Shown piece by piece: positions 1-11,100 of a DNA stretch of 64,000 nucleotides. A program made the position numbers and the translations under genes. Location: the NCBI GenBank assembly GCA_049724395.1, contig JAUGWO010000007.1, forward strand, positions 124,001 through 188,000. Direction: 5' to 3'. The stretch comes from Spongospora subterranea f. sp. subterranea (lineage: Eukaryota > Endomyxa: Phytomyxea > Phytomyxea > Plasmodiophorida). Within the stretch, counting starts at the first letter, position 1. Each line of letters starts with the position of its first letter. A model generated the notes under the pieces. That model was not told where the DNA came from and searched no databases. It was given only the letters and a program-made list of their open reading frames with translations.

Positions 1-303
1 CCTTGCGCAACCTAAGGGAATCAGGCAAGTCTACACCAATTCTCATACTCCCAAGCAGAATGAGCGAGCTAAGTCACACGTCTCGCATTACCTGTATTCA
101 CAAACTGTCATTTCGACAGTTGAATTCTTATAGGAAATTGCTGTACGGTACCTTGGTTTATATTCTCAACATCAGACTGATATTGTGTTGAAATTAACCG
201 ATGATTACCGATGCTTACTAGAAGAGGAACACTTTATTCGTGAGAGAACATGAAATTGCGAATGTTCAACTCTGCAAAAAGTGAACTACACGCCAAATAT
301 AGA

Positions 304-375
304 GGAGGATTGGCCTAGGGGCAGGGCGTGGGATTCCAGACCCCAAGATCGGCGGTTCGAATCCGTCATCCTTCA
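304..375 (+). tRNA. tRNA-Trp (CCA)
   Basis: A 72-nt cloverleaf can be folded by hand. The acceptor GGAGGAT pairs fully with ATCCTTC (one G-U) and is followed by discriminator A. The D stem is GCCT/GGGC, the T arm carries the canonical TTCGAAT loop, and the anticodon loop TTCCAGA places CCA at 34-36. There is no intron. The internal A and B boxes look usable, and a run of T just downstream (377-385) fits a Pol III terminator. The anticodon stem has an A31-C39 mismatch. An identical copy lies on the minus strand at 19590-19661. Confidence 0.88.
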
Positions 376-471
376 CTTTTTTTTACCACGAAAGATCTCA
401 TCGTGGACGTCAAAGGCGTGGGATCTTTGGACAGTATAAAATCCTACAGCTGCGGAAACGGATTTTCTGAA

Positions 472-1356
472 ATGGAACCAGGTTCTACAGAGACATGCAG
501 TATTATGGAAGAATTAGTATGGCATGAACGCAATCCTCTTCCTTACGGTGATGGTTTGCGACTTTCCAATGGTATGGTAAGATTCTGTACATTCCCCCTT
601 TTGAAAATCTCGTATGCTGGCAAGTGATATTAGGTCGGGGTGTTTGAGCAGGATAGGGACATCCACGATCTGGTTGAGAGCGTTGATGTCGATGACGAAA
701 TATACCTTCACTGATAGGCTACCCTTCGTTTTCAATAATGACCCAGCGGAGGCTGTTCTCTCGGAAGGTGCCAGAAATTCAGGCTAAAAGCTTGTGACGC
801 TGTTCCACTACTTGCAGATCGCAGTCCGCTGGTGGAACTTGAGTAAGTACTGTTGACCAACATTCTTGCGATGCGCCTGAGAACAGACAAGCTAGCCAAT
901 CGTCTTTCGGTGTGCAAGACGTTCAAATTTGATACTTGTTCCTTGCTATTTTGAAAACTTTCAACATGAGTCATTCCCCATTGCTCAGAAGGACTCGTCG
1001 ACGAGCTGATTTCTTACAGCTCACAACAACACGAGTTGCGGCTAACAACAGCTCCTGAAGTGGATCCATAAGTTGAGCGCACTGGGAACGTTTCGGCGGT
1101 TCCAGTTCAATGCGCAAACGAATTGTTGGAGATCGACAGCTCGAACTTGGTGGTGCCATTGAACAAACCCCTGAATGAAAGAGTGACTCCTTGTGGTGTT
1201 ATACTATGCCCTGTCCCATTTGTATAAAGATTTCAAACGATCTGGATTACACTTAATATCAGCCGTCGCCATAGCTTAGAGTTGTTTCTTCACCACCGTC
1301 ATATGGTGCAATGGGGAGTCTTTTATGGCATAATTCAGAACATCATTGAGCCATAA
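472..1356 (+). CDS. Unrecognised multi-exon gene
   Basis: Short open stretches with plausible splice sites follow one another on the plus strand. A first exon from ATG 472 ends at a GTAAGA donor near 576. Later pieces join well, for example a GTGCCAG donor near 769 and a GTAAGT donor near 844. Near 1000-1190 there is a long acidic/polar stretch, and near 1280-1356 a hydrophobic segment (LELFLHHRHMVQWGVFYG). One stop near 1069 is not explained by an intron I can place, so either the model is incomplete there or the gene is damaged. I do not recognise the family; the alternating charged and hydrophobic pieces suggest a globular protein. Start, end and several joins are tentative. Confidence 0.35.
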
Positions 1357-2185
1357 CAGAGCGCAGACCTAAAGCAAGTTCTGTAGAACTTCTTGCATCC
1401 ACGCTTGAAATGCCGCCAATGAGTACGATCCCCTGGATCAGTCATCGTGGTGTAAAACCAGCTTCGTGCAATGAACACGCTTGTTATGATTTGGGGTAAA
1501 ATGGGAACTGCCAATATCTCTTTCAAACAGTCTAAAAGAATATATGACGACCCGTTACGAAGGTATCCGAGGAGTATGTTTATATGCGGCATCGGCCATA
1601 CGATGGGTTCGATCGACTTGTTAATTGCAACATTATCGACTGTCCATTCTGTATCCTCTCTTTTCCTGGTTTGGGTTTAAACTAACGCGGCTGATGCATC
1701 TCGACTGCGAGGGTGTCTGTAGACGTAATTCTCCTTCTCCAATGTCTGTGTGTGTGTTCATGTAAAAATGTTTGGTATGGAACGGGATAGCGTCGCGTTT
1801 ACAGGGGTGGTGCATTGCGTCAGGTTTACGGTGTGGGCATTGTGGTGTGACTTTTGCTGGAGGATCATTTTCAAGGCTGGCTCGCCAAAATATCGAAACT
1901 GAACACCATCTGTAGTACCAAGCTTTGTCGTGCATGGGATTCCCCTTTAAATGTCCCTATTTACCATATTGTCGATTGCCTTTTGGTGTTGAGATTGTCA
2001 TCGTTCCCGATTCGTATTCAAATCCGGATTCTGGGTCGTCATTGGTTGAGACAGATTTGCAGTATTATTTGGGCATTCCTTGACGCAATTCCGAATGTGT
2101 CACTTCTAATGAAGCTTCGAATTCAACCGATCGGAATCTGGCTTTTTTTTGCTTTCGTGATTAGTGTGAAATCCAGACGGACGAT
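1357..2185. other. Unassigned stretch
   Basis: No convincing gene model was found. Open frames exist on both strands (for example plus 1854-2270) but have low-complexity or hydrophobic composition and no recognisable motif. Parts may be exons or UTR of the flanking unrecognised genes. Confidence 0.3.
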
Positions 2186-3530
2186 TTATCGAATAGTTGC
2201 GAAGTTCTTGGTAGTCCCCAACTTGGCTTTTAACGGCTGGTTTAGCGTCTCAGTTAGCACAGGTCCATGATCAATTAGTTCTGTCAACATGCGTCGTGAA
2301 ATCGTCGCCATCGTCCCAGTTCCAGCGGTAGACTTACGCGATTCTGTATCAGGACTCGTTGCTATCAGACGTTTTGATCGGCGCTTGGCGGTTGTTCAAC
2401 TCAACAAACGCGATTTTACGGTCAGCGGGAGTATTATTCAGTACAGATTTGCACCCAGTGGTCCCCTCCACATTACGTCCACCATCAGGTGGTTTCCTAT
2501 TCCACACTCACTTTTCCATAGTTGCGGTTGGAATTCCCGTACCTTTGTTGGAATTCTTGGTAGCGCGTGCTTGTTGCTGTGTCGTATCGGCGGCGGGTGT
2601 AATGCGCTGTTGGTTAGAGGTCTAGCATTGCCATGGAACACCTTCCGTTGTTCGGATGATTTGCTGGTGTAATTTCCACATTATCTTTGTTCCGGGGTTT
2701 GTCAGTTAGCAAATGAACTTCATGTTGCTGTTTGGCTTTTTGTGAAAGTAACTCAAAAATATCGCTTCATCGGGTTCTGCTGATTGTTCCTCTCCAAAAT
2801 TTGATTGCGTGTTCGACCATATCGTGTCGAGTGGCGGGTCAGCTCCCGCTCGAGGGTACTTGATCCTTTTCTTTATCCTTCCTTGAAAATATGCTGAAGG
2901 CCAATATCCTCTGATGTCATCGAATTTGGCGACGCACGCCAGCACTCGTTCGGCCGGGCGCTTTCTCGTCAGGCAAATTACAATTTGTTTTCTTGATCGC
3001 CTTGTCAATGTCTTGGGGACATAGCTTCGTAGTCTGCTCTTGGAGAACTGTTAGATATGTAGCCGTCCAAATCGGTATCCATAAATGGCATTGATGGCGT
3101 TTTGAGTATATAATTTTCAATGCTTTGAACTTGCTGAGATCGAAACAGCTTTTAAGGGATACCGCATTCACATCGTCACCCAGGATCTCTTTTCTTTCCT
3201 TTATCAGTGAGAGGTAAACTTCCCGTTCTCGACGGAAAACAGCAATTGAATCAAACTGTTTTATAACTGTTGGCAGCAGGGAAAAAGGAGCGATGTTCTC
3301 CCTACTGTGATCTGTTCATTAATTGGTGCCTGGTCATATGGTCCTGGCATGTTTGTCAAGCTTCTTGTTGCATTATGGTTTGCGACGGTTATCGCGACAC
3401 TTGTTCGTCTTTTGGTTCAGTTAGTTCTTCTGGTGGTGGTTGCCGGCCAGGTGGTTTCGCTAAAAATCGTTTTATGCAGGGGCCACAGGCGTTGGTTGAC
3501 GCTAGGAACCAGAAGCGCTGTTTAATTAGG
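2186..3530 (-). CDS. Unrecognised multi-exon gene with disordered segments
   Basis: Reading the minus strand from about 3530 down gives consecutive polar, coding-like pieces. These are a Pro/Glu-rich segment near 3450 (RFLAKPPGRQPPPEELTEP), an acidic/basic segment near 3150-3250 (VFRREREVYLSLIKERKE), one near 2750-3000 that includes PPLDTIWS, and a Gln/Thr/Asn-rich stretch near 2480-2640. A last piece ends at a TAA at 2186-2188, reached through a GTAAGT donor near 2335. The composition suggests a largely unstructured regulatory or RNA-associated protein, but no family is recognised. Exon borders are approximate and the start is not fixed. Confidence 0.35.
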
Positions 3531-4516
3531 TCAATCGAGATTTTATAAACACGATCCCGATTGGTATTGTACAGTTAAGGCGATTGTTTAGGACGGAGAA
3601 GATAATGTACAGGCCGAGAAGTCTTGTTGCAAGTCCAAGGTATAAAACACCACGAGCGTGTGCAAGGAGACTCATCGCGATGTCACTCAGAGTGCGGTTG
3701 AGCTTTTCTTGTTCGATAGAAATCTCTTGTGAGATGATCCATCTACCTGGCTAATTTGAAATCTTATCCCGCCATTGTTTGTATACTTGCATTTGAATTG
3801 TGTGAAAAATAACATCAATGTTTGGAACGGATGAGACTTTTTCTTCAAAGGAATTACAAAACAAGGTTTGGAGGATAAAGGAGCTTGTATTCTGTTTCTG
3901 TTTATTCTAAGTCTAAAATCTGTATGATGTGTTTTTCAATGGACGAAAACACGATCTTGGATGAAAACGCAAGAATATATTTTCAGTGTTGCAAGGTCCA
4001 GGTGATTTGGAAGATGATGTCGGAATCAGGGAACCTGGTCAATGGTGAAAAAACACAGTTATGACCGATCACACTCAAATTTGTTGACGTTCCTTCAATT
4101 TCTACAAGTGCTCGAGAATACAGGGAGTATCAAAGTTGGTCGCGGAGGTCGATTTTACAGTTTCCGCAACGGCAAATCTTGTTTTTTTGCCGTATAAAAC
4201 CCGAGCGCTGGTGCACAATTGGCCAATATAATCGGGTTGACGCCGTTGAACGCCAGTCAAGTTTCACTGGTGCTGTAACGAAATGGGCATATCTGACACA
4301 AATATCAGGTGGAGGAAACCTGGTCATCATCGACTAGGGTTGGCTTGACTCTGTAGTTTTGTGTGGATGATTCACGCGTGAGGTGGCAATTTCGCACCCG
4401 GGCTGTGCTGTGCTTGGTCTTGGTAGGCTGTACAGTATTTACCAATCAGATTCGTTGGAACCGATCAGTGTTGTTTCTCGTCAGTGCACAATCTGTTGCT
4501 GACACATTCACGCGTC
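3531..4516. other. Intergenic or unassigned
   Basis: About 1 kb without a supported gene. Frames are short and I could not chain them with short introns. The last part (about 4330-4516) probably holds the promoter and 5' leader of the RibD-type reductase. Confidence 0.3.
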
Positions 4517-5242
4517 ATGTCACTTCATGAGCTTATTCAGCATGTTAAGCGGATTCGTTGCCGGCCGTCATCATTGCATGTGACACTGGTTTCAAATCGT
4601 GCCACGTTGCTAGGTGAGAATGGATATTCCACTATTAAAATCAAAAAAGCCTCGCCATCGAATCCAGTAGATCGAGATATGTTGCATATCGCTCGGGCGC
4701 TATCAACTTCGATCATTACGACAGCGGCCAATCTTCGAGATGAACCGAAAATGACAACGAGTCTGGGGAATTGGTCGCAACTCTGCCATAGCAATCCTCC
4801 AACAACCATCGTACTGACTCGAGGCGGTCATATTCCTCTTCATCATCCATTGTTTTATAATGCCCCCGGTCCGGTTCAAATATTGTTTACGGGAAATGGC
4901 CCTCCACCGGTTTTGCCCTCAGAGTTGATCAATCGGGGCGTTATTGTGAACGCAAGGCCTGGTTTGAATGCGTCCGAGATTATCAAAGACCTAAAAGAAG
5001 ACGGAAACCGTGTGACCATAGAAGCTGGCCCTTCAAGTACAAATTTATTGTATGAGGCAGACGCTATCGACGCCTTGCTATTGTCCACATTCTTTGGGAA
5101 AATCGACTGCTGCTATATTGGTGGTGAGACAAATCTCAAACCGTTTATTGCAAATAGATTTACCGAAATCTGGTCGTATAGGCCTGAATACGACTGGAAA
5201 TTTGGTCTTTATATAAAACGAAATTCACAGATTTTATCTTGA
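4517..5242 (+). CDS. RibD C-terminal-domain reductase
   Basis: A single uninterrupted frame of 241 codons from ATG 4517 (MSLHELIQH). An in-frame upstream ATG at 4484 is less likely. It resembles the RibD_C / RIB7 NADPH-dependent reductase fold of riboflavin synthesis. Near the C-terminus VTIEAGPSSTNLLYE, followed by AIDALLLSTFFG, matches the family's glycine-rich dinucleotide-binding motif (EGGPxLxxxLL) and the following Asp-leading strand. A ring of Pro/Gly loops in the middle (LFTGNGPPPVLPSEL) fits the usual nucleotide-binding segment. No deaminase domain is fused. Expected role: reduction of the ribosylamino-pyrimidine intermediate. A related dihydrofolate-reductase-like activity cannot be excluded. 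Confidence 0.65.
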   Translation: MSLHELIQHVKRIRCRPSSLHVTLVSNRATLLGENGYSTIKIKKASPSNPVDRDMLHIARALSTSIITTAANLRDEPKMTTSLGNWSQLCHSNPPTTIVLTRGGHIPLHHPLFYNAPGPVQILFTGNGPPPVLPSELINRGVIVNARPGLNASEIIKDLKEDGNRVTIEAGPSSTNLLYEADAIDALLLSTFFGKIDCCYIGGETNLKPFIANRFTEIWSYRPEYDWKFGLYIKRNSQILS

Positions 5243-5339
5243 AACACTATATCGTTTATTACCTCTGTGCCAACGTACTGATATCCGAATGATAAACTTA
5301 TGCGCTGGAGAGCGTTTTCGTTTAGCGTATTACAAAATA

Positions 5340-6442
5340 TTACTGGCCTCCATCTAAAAGAATATTGCTTGCCCGGTCAACGTCATTGAACGCTTCAGCA
5401 AGCGCTCGTCTTACGGCCTGCAATAAACAATTACCTTCTCAGCCACAGCCGTAAAGAAAAACACTAATAACTGACGTCTTCGCTGAACCCCATGCCAATT
5501 AGTGACGTGACATCATTCTCGTTCGGTGGTAAACCAATGGCGGATGGTGCCTCCTGACCAGCTACAGCACCGAGAGGGTTATGCTGACGATTTACACCTC
5601 TTGCGCTACTTGTCGATAGGATTGGGCCAACAACTCGGTCTATGTTTTGCGAAATACCCATAGGGATCCGAAACGAATTAAAGGGAGACGTTTCAGGAAT
5701 ATGCAGCAGTCCCGAAAAAACCCCCAAGGCCGCCGCGACGATCGATTGATACTGAGGAAGACTGGATAGGGCCAACTTTCACCAGGGATCAACAAACACT
5801 GTGGCTGCAAAACAAACCGCTGACAAACCTGGGCGGCAAGAAGATACATTATAAACTTCTCCCCAAAAGCAACACCTGCGATCTTGATGACGGATATTGA
5901 TGGAATCAGAGCAAAAAAGTACACAAAAAGACCGAATATGATAGGGTAAGGTCCAGACGACGCCACGGGAGCTCCTTTCATACAAGCCGAGATAATCCGA
6001 GCTGTAAAAGAGTCGAACTTGTCATAAAGAAAACCAATGCCGACTATCATTCTGGATCAGCGTCGGGAAATGCGATATTGTCAACCAAATTGTACTGACC
6101 GCAAATTTTCTAGAACCAAAGATCCTTTCGAAAGTTCGAAAAGCATATAAGATTATTCCTCCAAAAAACAGTTCAGGGGGTGAAGAGAACACAAAATTAC
6201 ACGTGATCAGTCGCCAGATCTGACGATATCAAATTACATTGCAACGAAAATCAAACACGCGTCAATCGAACTTGACTTAGATTGTTCCACGAGACGGATC
6301 GGCTGGTCCTGTCGCGAGACATGCCGAGAAGCAGTGATAGAATCAACACAGCGATGATGGTCGCCTTCGACACTGGGGTTCTGGCTGTGCAGCATATCGT
6401 CAGCACGGAACCAGGGAGACGGATGCGACCGACACTGGCCAT
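5340..6442 (-). CDS. UBAC2: UBAC2-like ER rhomboid-pseudoprotease with UBA domain
   Basis: Five exons join in frame: 6272-6442, 6096-6219, 6043 down to 5829, 5775 down to 5476, and 5417 down to 5340, with introns of 52-58 nt. They give about 295 residues (human UBAC2 has 344). Exon 1 starts in a hydrophobic signal-anchor segment. Exon 2 carries IWRLIT and YAFRTFERIFGSRKFA, which match the signature between the first membrane segments. The middle exons hold further membrane segments. The last two exons make a C-terminal UBA domain (VTSLIGMGFSED joined to AVRRALAEAF). The family sits in the ER membrane and acts in protein quality control and trafficking with ubiquitin. An apparent frame break near 6040 disappears with a GTACAA...ATAG intron. 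Confidence 0.9.
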
Positions 6443-6773
6443 ACCGAATCCAGAAACGCCAAACCCGATCATGCTAATGGCGATCCCTGACCGATTATGT
6501 AATTTCAGAATCCGCGCAGGAAAATCAACACTGTATAACCAATTACTCACAACCAATAAGGATCGTCACTATTGTAGACTGCCTCGGAGATCAGGAAATT
6601 TCCAAAACAAACTGACATAGGTTGAACATTTCTAACAATGTTGAAAATCCGGTCAAATCAACATCGAAAAAATTGTCCGTATTGCAAAAGAATACTCGGA
6701 ACTGTTATGAGAAACTGGGGCGTCGCGCTGAGAATTGCTGTTCTATGTTCAGAGTTTTATGCAGATTTGCTTT

Positions 6774-7447
6774 CTAAAGGTAACTTGACATCCATTTGAA
6801 TCCTTGACTGTACCCGGAACGGCGGACGACGGCGCACATGAATAGTTCAATGGGACGAATACCATGTCCAGGGCGGCCATCCTTGCCTGTCGTCACATTG
6901 TGCAGTCCAAGAGAAGAACGGAGTTCGTCTTCGCTAGCCGCACCAGCAACATCGATTTTGTTTCCTAGGACGAGGAAGGGGACCATTTCCAGAGCCGAAT
7001 CAGCGAGTAGTTTTTGCAGCTCTGTTTGCGCCTCGGGAAATCGCGCTCTGTCAGATGCATCTACCATATAAACAATGCCATCGACATTGGAAAAATAGTC
7101 GTGCCATAGGGTTCGAGCGACAGCATGACCTCCCATATCAAAGGTTTTGAAACGAACATTTCCAATCTGGAGAAAGAGCTTGGGCAAACAATAAACAACT
7201 TTGTTTGAATGAAACATACTTGGATTTCTTCGCCTTGAGGGTGTCTGGTGGGTTCAAGGGATGCTACCTATTTCACGGAATTCAATAAATCACCTCTGGC
7301 GAAAAACGGAATATCCCTAACTTTGTTCGATGACAGCACATGTGTCAAAGTCGTCTTCCCTGCATTATCTAAGCCCAGAAAGAGAATGCGTGCCTTCTTG
7401 TTGTACAGCCCTAGCGAGCCGAGAACATCGAAGAACCAATTGAACAT
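6774..7447 (-). CDS. SAR1: SAR1 small GTPase
   Basis: Three exons: 7322-7447, 7220-7267 and 6774-7166, giving about 188 residues, the normal family length. The start [17 protein letters not shown] is the SAR1 amphipathic N-terminal helix, which inserts into ER membrane in place of a myristoyl group. P-loop GLDNAGKTT, switch 2 DMGGH, NKID guanine motif and C-terminal [11 protein letters not shown] all match. The short middle exon encodes the switch 1 region ([15 protein letters not shown]). SAR1 recruits the COPII coat at ER exit sites. It is transcribed divergently from the large gene at 8192; an array of small palindromes lies between them. Confidence 0.96.
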
Positions 7448-7631
7448 CACCGCTCGGCAGGGAACCGGACGAGGTGTGAAATGACGTGCGCGGCGGATCC
7501 GACAACAGCGAGATGAAGGAACAAGCACCGGCTAGAAAGGCGCCTAGGGGTAGTGAACCTGTATGGGGGCTGCTGCCACCCAAGGGTTATAATGGACACT
7601 GTACAGTTATATTACAGTGAGGGTCGTGTAC

Positions 7632-7669
7632 AGTGTACACTTACTAGTGTACACTTACTAGTGTACACT
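7632..7669. repeat. Three evenly spaced 10-bp palindromes
   Basis: AGTGTACACT occurs at 7632-7641, 7646-7655 and 7660-7669, exactly 14 bp apart. It is flanked by partial copies (CGTGTACAG before, CTGTACGG after), and CACTGTACAG lies at 7596-7605. The block is in the 744-bp space between the divergent SAR1 start and the gene at 8192, so it may be a cluster of transcription-factor sites. Confidence 0.6.
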
Positions 7670-8191
7670 GTACGGACCAGATATGAGTGGTAGAGGACTC
7701 GGATCTGTGAGTGGTTGGGGAATCGGGTAGATCCCGTGAGGTCTCTCGTGTATTGACAGTATTAGGATTTCATTTGACTCGGGAAAATCAGGAATCTGTT
7801 TGTGTCGGCCTGACGATGAGCTGTCCTCTCTCGAGTTTGCCCAACAACCACTCATCTTGATCTGATAACAGTCGCACCAGAGTTTCCTGGGCTTTACGTA
7901 CGAATGTCCACTTGATGTGTTTGACGTCCCCCCCCCCCCCTTCTGGCTTCATTGCCAGCAGATTAAATAACTCAGTATACCTCGTAATCATCGATAAAAC
8001 GCCACAGAATTGCACCCAAATTTTCAATCACCTTTGCCAGTCTGGAAACACGAGTTAAACGGAAAGTTTGAATGGCGCTTAATCAATCTATTGTGATGAA
8101 CTTCCGTTGGAACTTTACGCAAATTGACGTCACCGCTTAGTGAACCCAATTATTCATCAATCACCGGATTCATAACCGTAATTCTACTGCC
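7670..8191. other. Intergenic with 13-C homopolymer
   Basis: No supported gene. A run of 13 C lies at 7928-7940. A minus-strand frame around 7790-8027 crosses the run and lacks an ATG; it could be an exon of an unmodelled gene but has no recognisable motif. The right part likely holds the 5' leader of the next gene. Confidence 0.4.
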
Positions 8192-11100
8192 ATGCTGTCT
8201 AGCAAAATTCGACATCCGCCGGCCCCCGATGTGATTGCCGACCGAGCGGATTCGGTATCGGAGGAGGAAGGGGGCTCCACCTACGTCGTGGACTTTTGTG
8301 GGAAACCCGGCAAGGATGGCGCCCAGGGCGCCGATGGTCATATTTACACGACGTGGCCGTTTAACATTGGCCTAGCTAAGACATTGATTAGGTTTGAATC
8401 CATCAGATCCAGATGGAAGACCTGGAGAGGACGGGGAAGACGCTAGCCCTGCTCAAGATTGCGTCATATTGCTGAACAAAATCCGTTCGTCGCCAGGTGA
8501 AATCGGTTGGCAACCCTCTGTTCGGCAGGATCGTTTGCAATTTTGAACTTGATCAACAGAAGGGTCCGTTATGAAGACATTGGAGTTTTTCGCTCAAGGG
8601 GAGTCGCGAGAGCATCCTCTCAGCGAACATGAAGTTGTGTATGTCGATGCCAAAGGAGCGAAAGGCGGCAATGGCGGCCAAGGTAATTTGACTGCCTCCC
8701 TATACGATATAAGTTGGTTTGATGGGCCCGAACGCACAGGTGGAAATGGTTTACAGGGCAAGATCGGCGAGCCCGGTGATGTTGGCCGACCTGGACACCC
8801 AGGAGAAGAAGGGGGTGTTGGCGGAGACGGTGAGAACGGAGGGCGAGGTGGTAATGGTGGTAATGGTGGCAATGCGGGCCGGGCAAGGTTATGATCCACC
8901 GATGGCTGATCTTAAAACATGACTCCTGATCATCCTCAATTTAGCTGTGGTGGCAATGTCACTATACAAGCGTTTGATCCCACCCTATTTGGGTTGGTGG
9001 AAGTTAATGCTCGTGGAGGAGCAGGTTCAGAGGGAGGTCTCCCTGGTACACCTGGACAAGGTGTTGCTCATCAGTGCCCGGTGGCAGTTTCACTGACCTA
9101 TCTGCTGTGGCGTCAGGTGGGAAAGGCGGACGAGGTGGAAGTGGTGGAAGAAGTGGAGTTGTTGCGAGAAGATCATTGTGGTGTGGTGGAGCAGTAGCCG
9201 AGCGAGGCTCCCGTGGCCACGATGGTCTTGATGGCGAAGACGGTGTGGCTGGGTTTCCTGGCAAATCAAGCCATCATGCACCATCTCATGGGGTTCGTTT
9301 TCAACACATTACTGGTGTACCAGAAAGATTTGATGTTGTACGGGAAGGCAAAGATCGTTTCCAACCTCAAATCTACGAATTCACTGTAATTTTGACCTTA
9401 TTTTCGGTTTCTTGATAGCCGAGTTGATTTTTGTGCCCCCAGTTGTGCGACCCTGACGAGGATGGTATATTTACTCCAGAATCCTACGCCATTGTAAAAG
9501 ATATATTGGTCGCGAACGTCGGTGGTATGCCGAGTCCAGAAGGACTTCAGCTGTGGACCCATGTCTCGATCGAAGACAAATCCGAGCAGGCTCCGGCCAA
9601 GTTGGAAGCTACGTTCGTCGGTGCAAAAGGCGGAGGAAGCAAAGAACGAGCTAAGCACGATGTACCGGTTATTAAAGTATGATGATTGACGATATTGACA
9701 AACTGTTTGTCAAGTGCGATGTGTTGTTTAGGCCGAGCATATCCATATTCCTGAAATACAACCTGGAGAGTGTCGCCTGATCCCTGGCCAACTCAGAATC
9801 CAGTTGCCCCCGATGCGAGATGTGATCCGGAATGAGGTGTATTTCAGCGATGTCGCTGTATCAATAGGTGTCGATGTGTTAGGTCAGCTGAGATTCCCAC
9901 GTAAACCGAGGTTCCGTGTTTGAGAATAATGTTGGTCTTCGCAGGTAGATGCCTTCCTGGCAGCGAATTGAAACAGACTGTAGCGATGAGATGGCCTGTC
10001 GAGATTGACAACGTAGTCGCTCCAAAGTTTGCGATTTGCGATCATATTGCCCAGCTCCAAGTTTCTATCCGCAACTACAGCAATAAGCCATATGGCGCTG
10101 GAACCGACAGGTTTTAGACACCGGTTGATCACTGCCGAGCTGATTCACATACCCCTTTATAGTGGATCGCTGAGGTTGGACGTCAGATCCCTCAATCCGG
10201 CCGCTATTGCCGTCAATGGAAAGGAGTTCGACTCATCGGACATTGAAGACCTTCCTGGGCACCGCACCCATACGATCAACATCGATATATCAACGCTTCC
10301 CGATTCCCACACTTTGATATTGACGGATGCCGTTTTGGTTTATGAGCTGTTTTTCAATGACCGCATGATTGCGCAACACGATCTTACAACAAAGGTCCTT
10401 CCGGCGATGTCGGAGCAGTTCACAGATGTGGCGCTGGTCGTTCATCCCGAGTAACTGATTTGTTGATGATGAAGAAATCGCTGTCGGAACATGAGTGTTT
10501 GTGGATAGAATGGATTTGGCAGATCTGTACGCCTGGCGTCTTCTCTGTGCCAGCCTATCGTTGAGTGTGAATCTGTGGAGTGTTGAGCTTTATGGGCATC
10601 TGTTAGGGCAGGTCAATATTGGATGGGGGAATAAGTGTCAAGCGCTTATTGTCCCAACTCCAGTCCCGTTGCCCAACATTGTCAGCCAGGATGATCTTCT
10701 CGACATGGCCAAGGCCAATCGCTCCTTCATAGCGGTTGGCGATATCCCGGGTCAATACTGTCTGGGTAATCGTTCGACCGTCCGATATTGTCATCCCTCT
10801 CGTTAATTCATCACGGTCAGATCATGCACTTTTGAACTATAACCCCGTCCTCAGGGAAGCCGGCGCAGATTATTTCAACGGTTATCCTGCCGGATTAGAG
10901 AGGTTAAACAGTAATCGTCAGATTGGTCGTCAAGTTGAAAGGTTAACGCGCTCTTGTTCGCATTTACGAATCTTAATCACGACCTTCCAGGATTCGAGCA
11001 AAGTTTGATGCGCAGTTGCCAACATGTCTCCATGTAGCGGCTGTGCAGACATTTCCAAACCATCCTGTATTGCTAGAACGCCAACGTAGGTGGTTCGCTG

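Noticed and set aside
4537-4809. Minus-strand frame opposite the RibD-type gene
   Set aside because: Shadow of a well-supported single-exon plus gene.
6030-6100. Apparent frameshift in UBAC2
   Set aside because: A 52-nt intron with GTACAA donor and ATAG acceptor gives a continuous, homologous protein.
8594-9284. Minus-strand Pro-rich frames
   Set aside because: They are the complement of the Gly-rich collagen-like exons; the plus-strand exons splice in frame.
10440-10515. Apparent frame change and stop in the large gene
   Set aside because: Intron 10451-10508 restores the frame and yields HPEMDLADLYAW.
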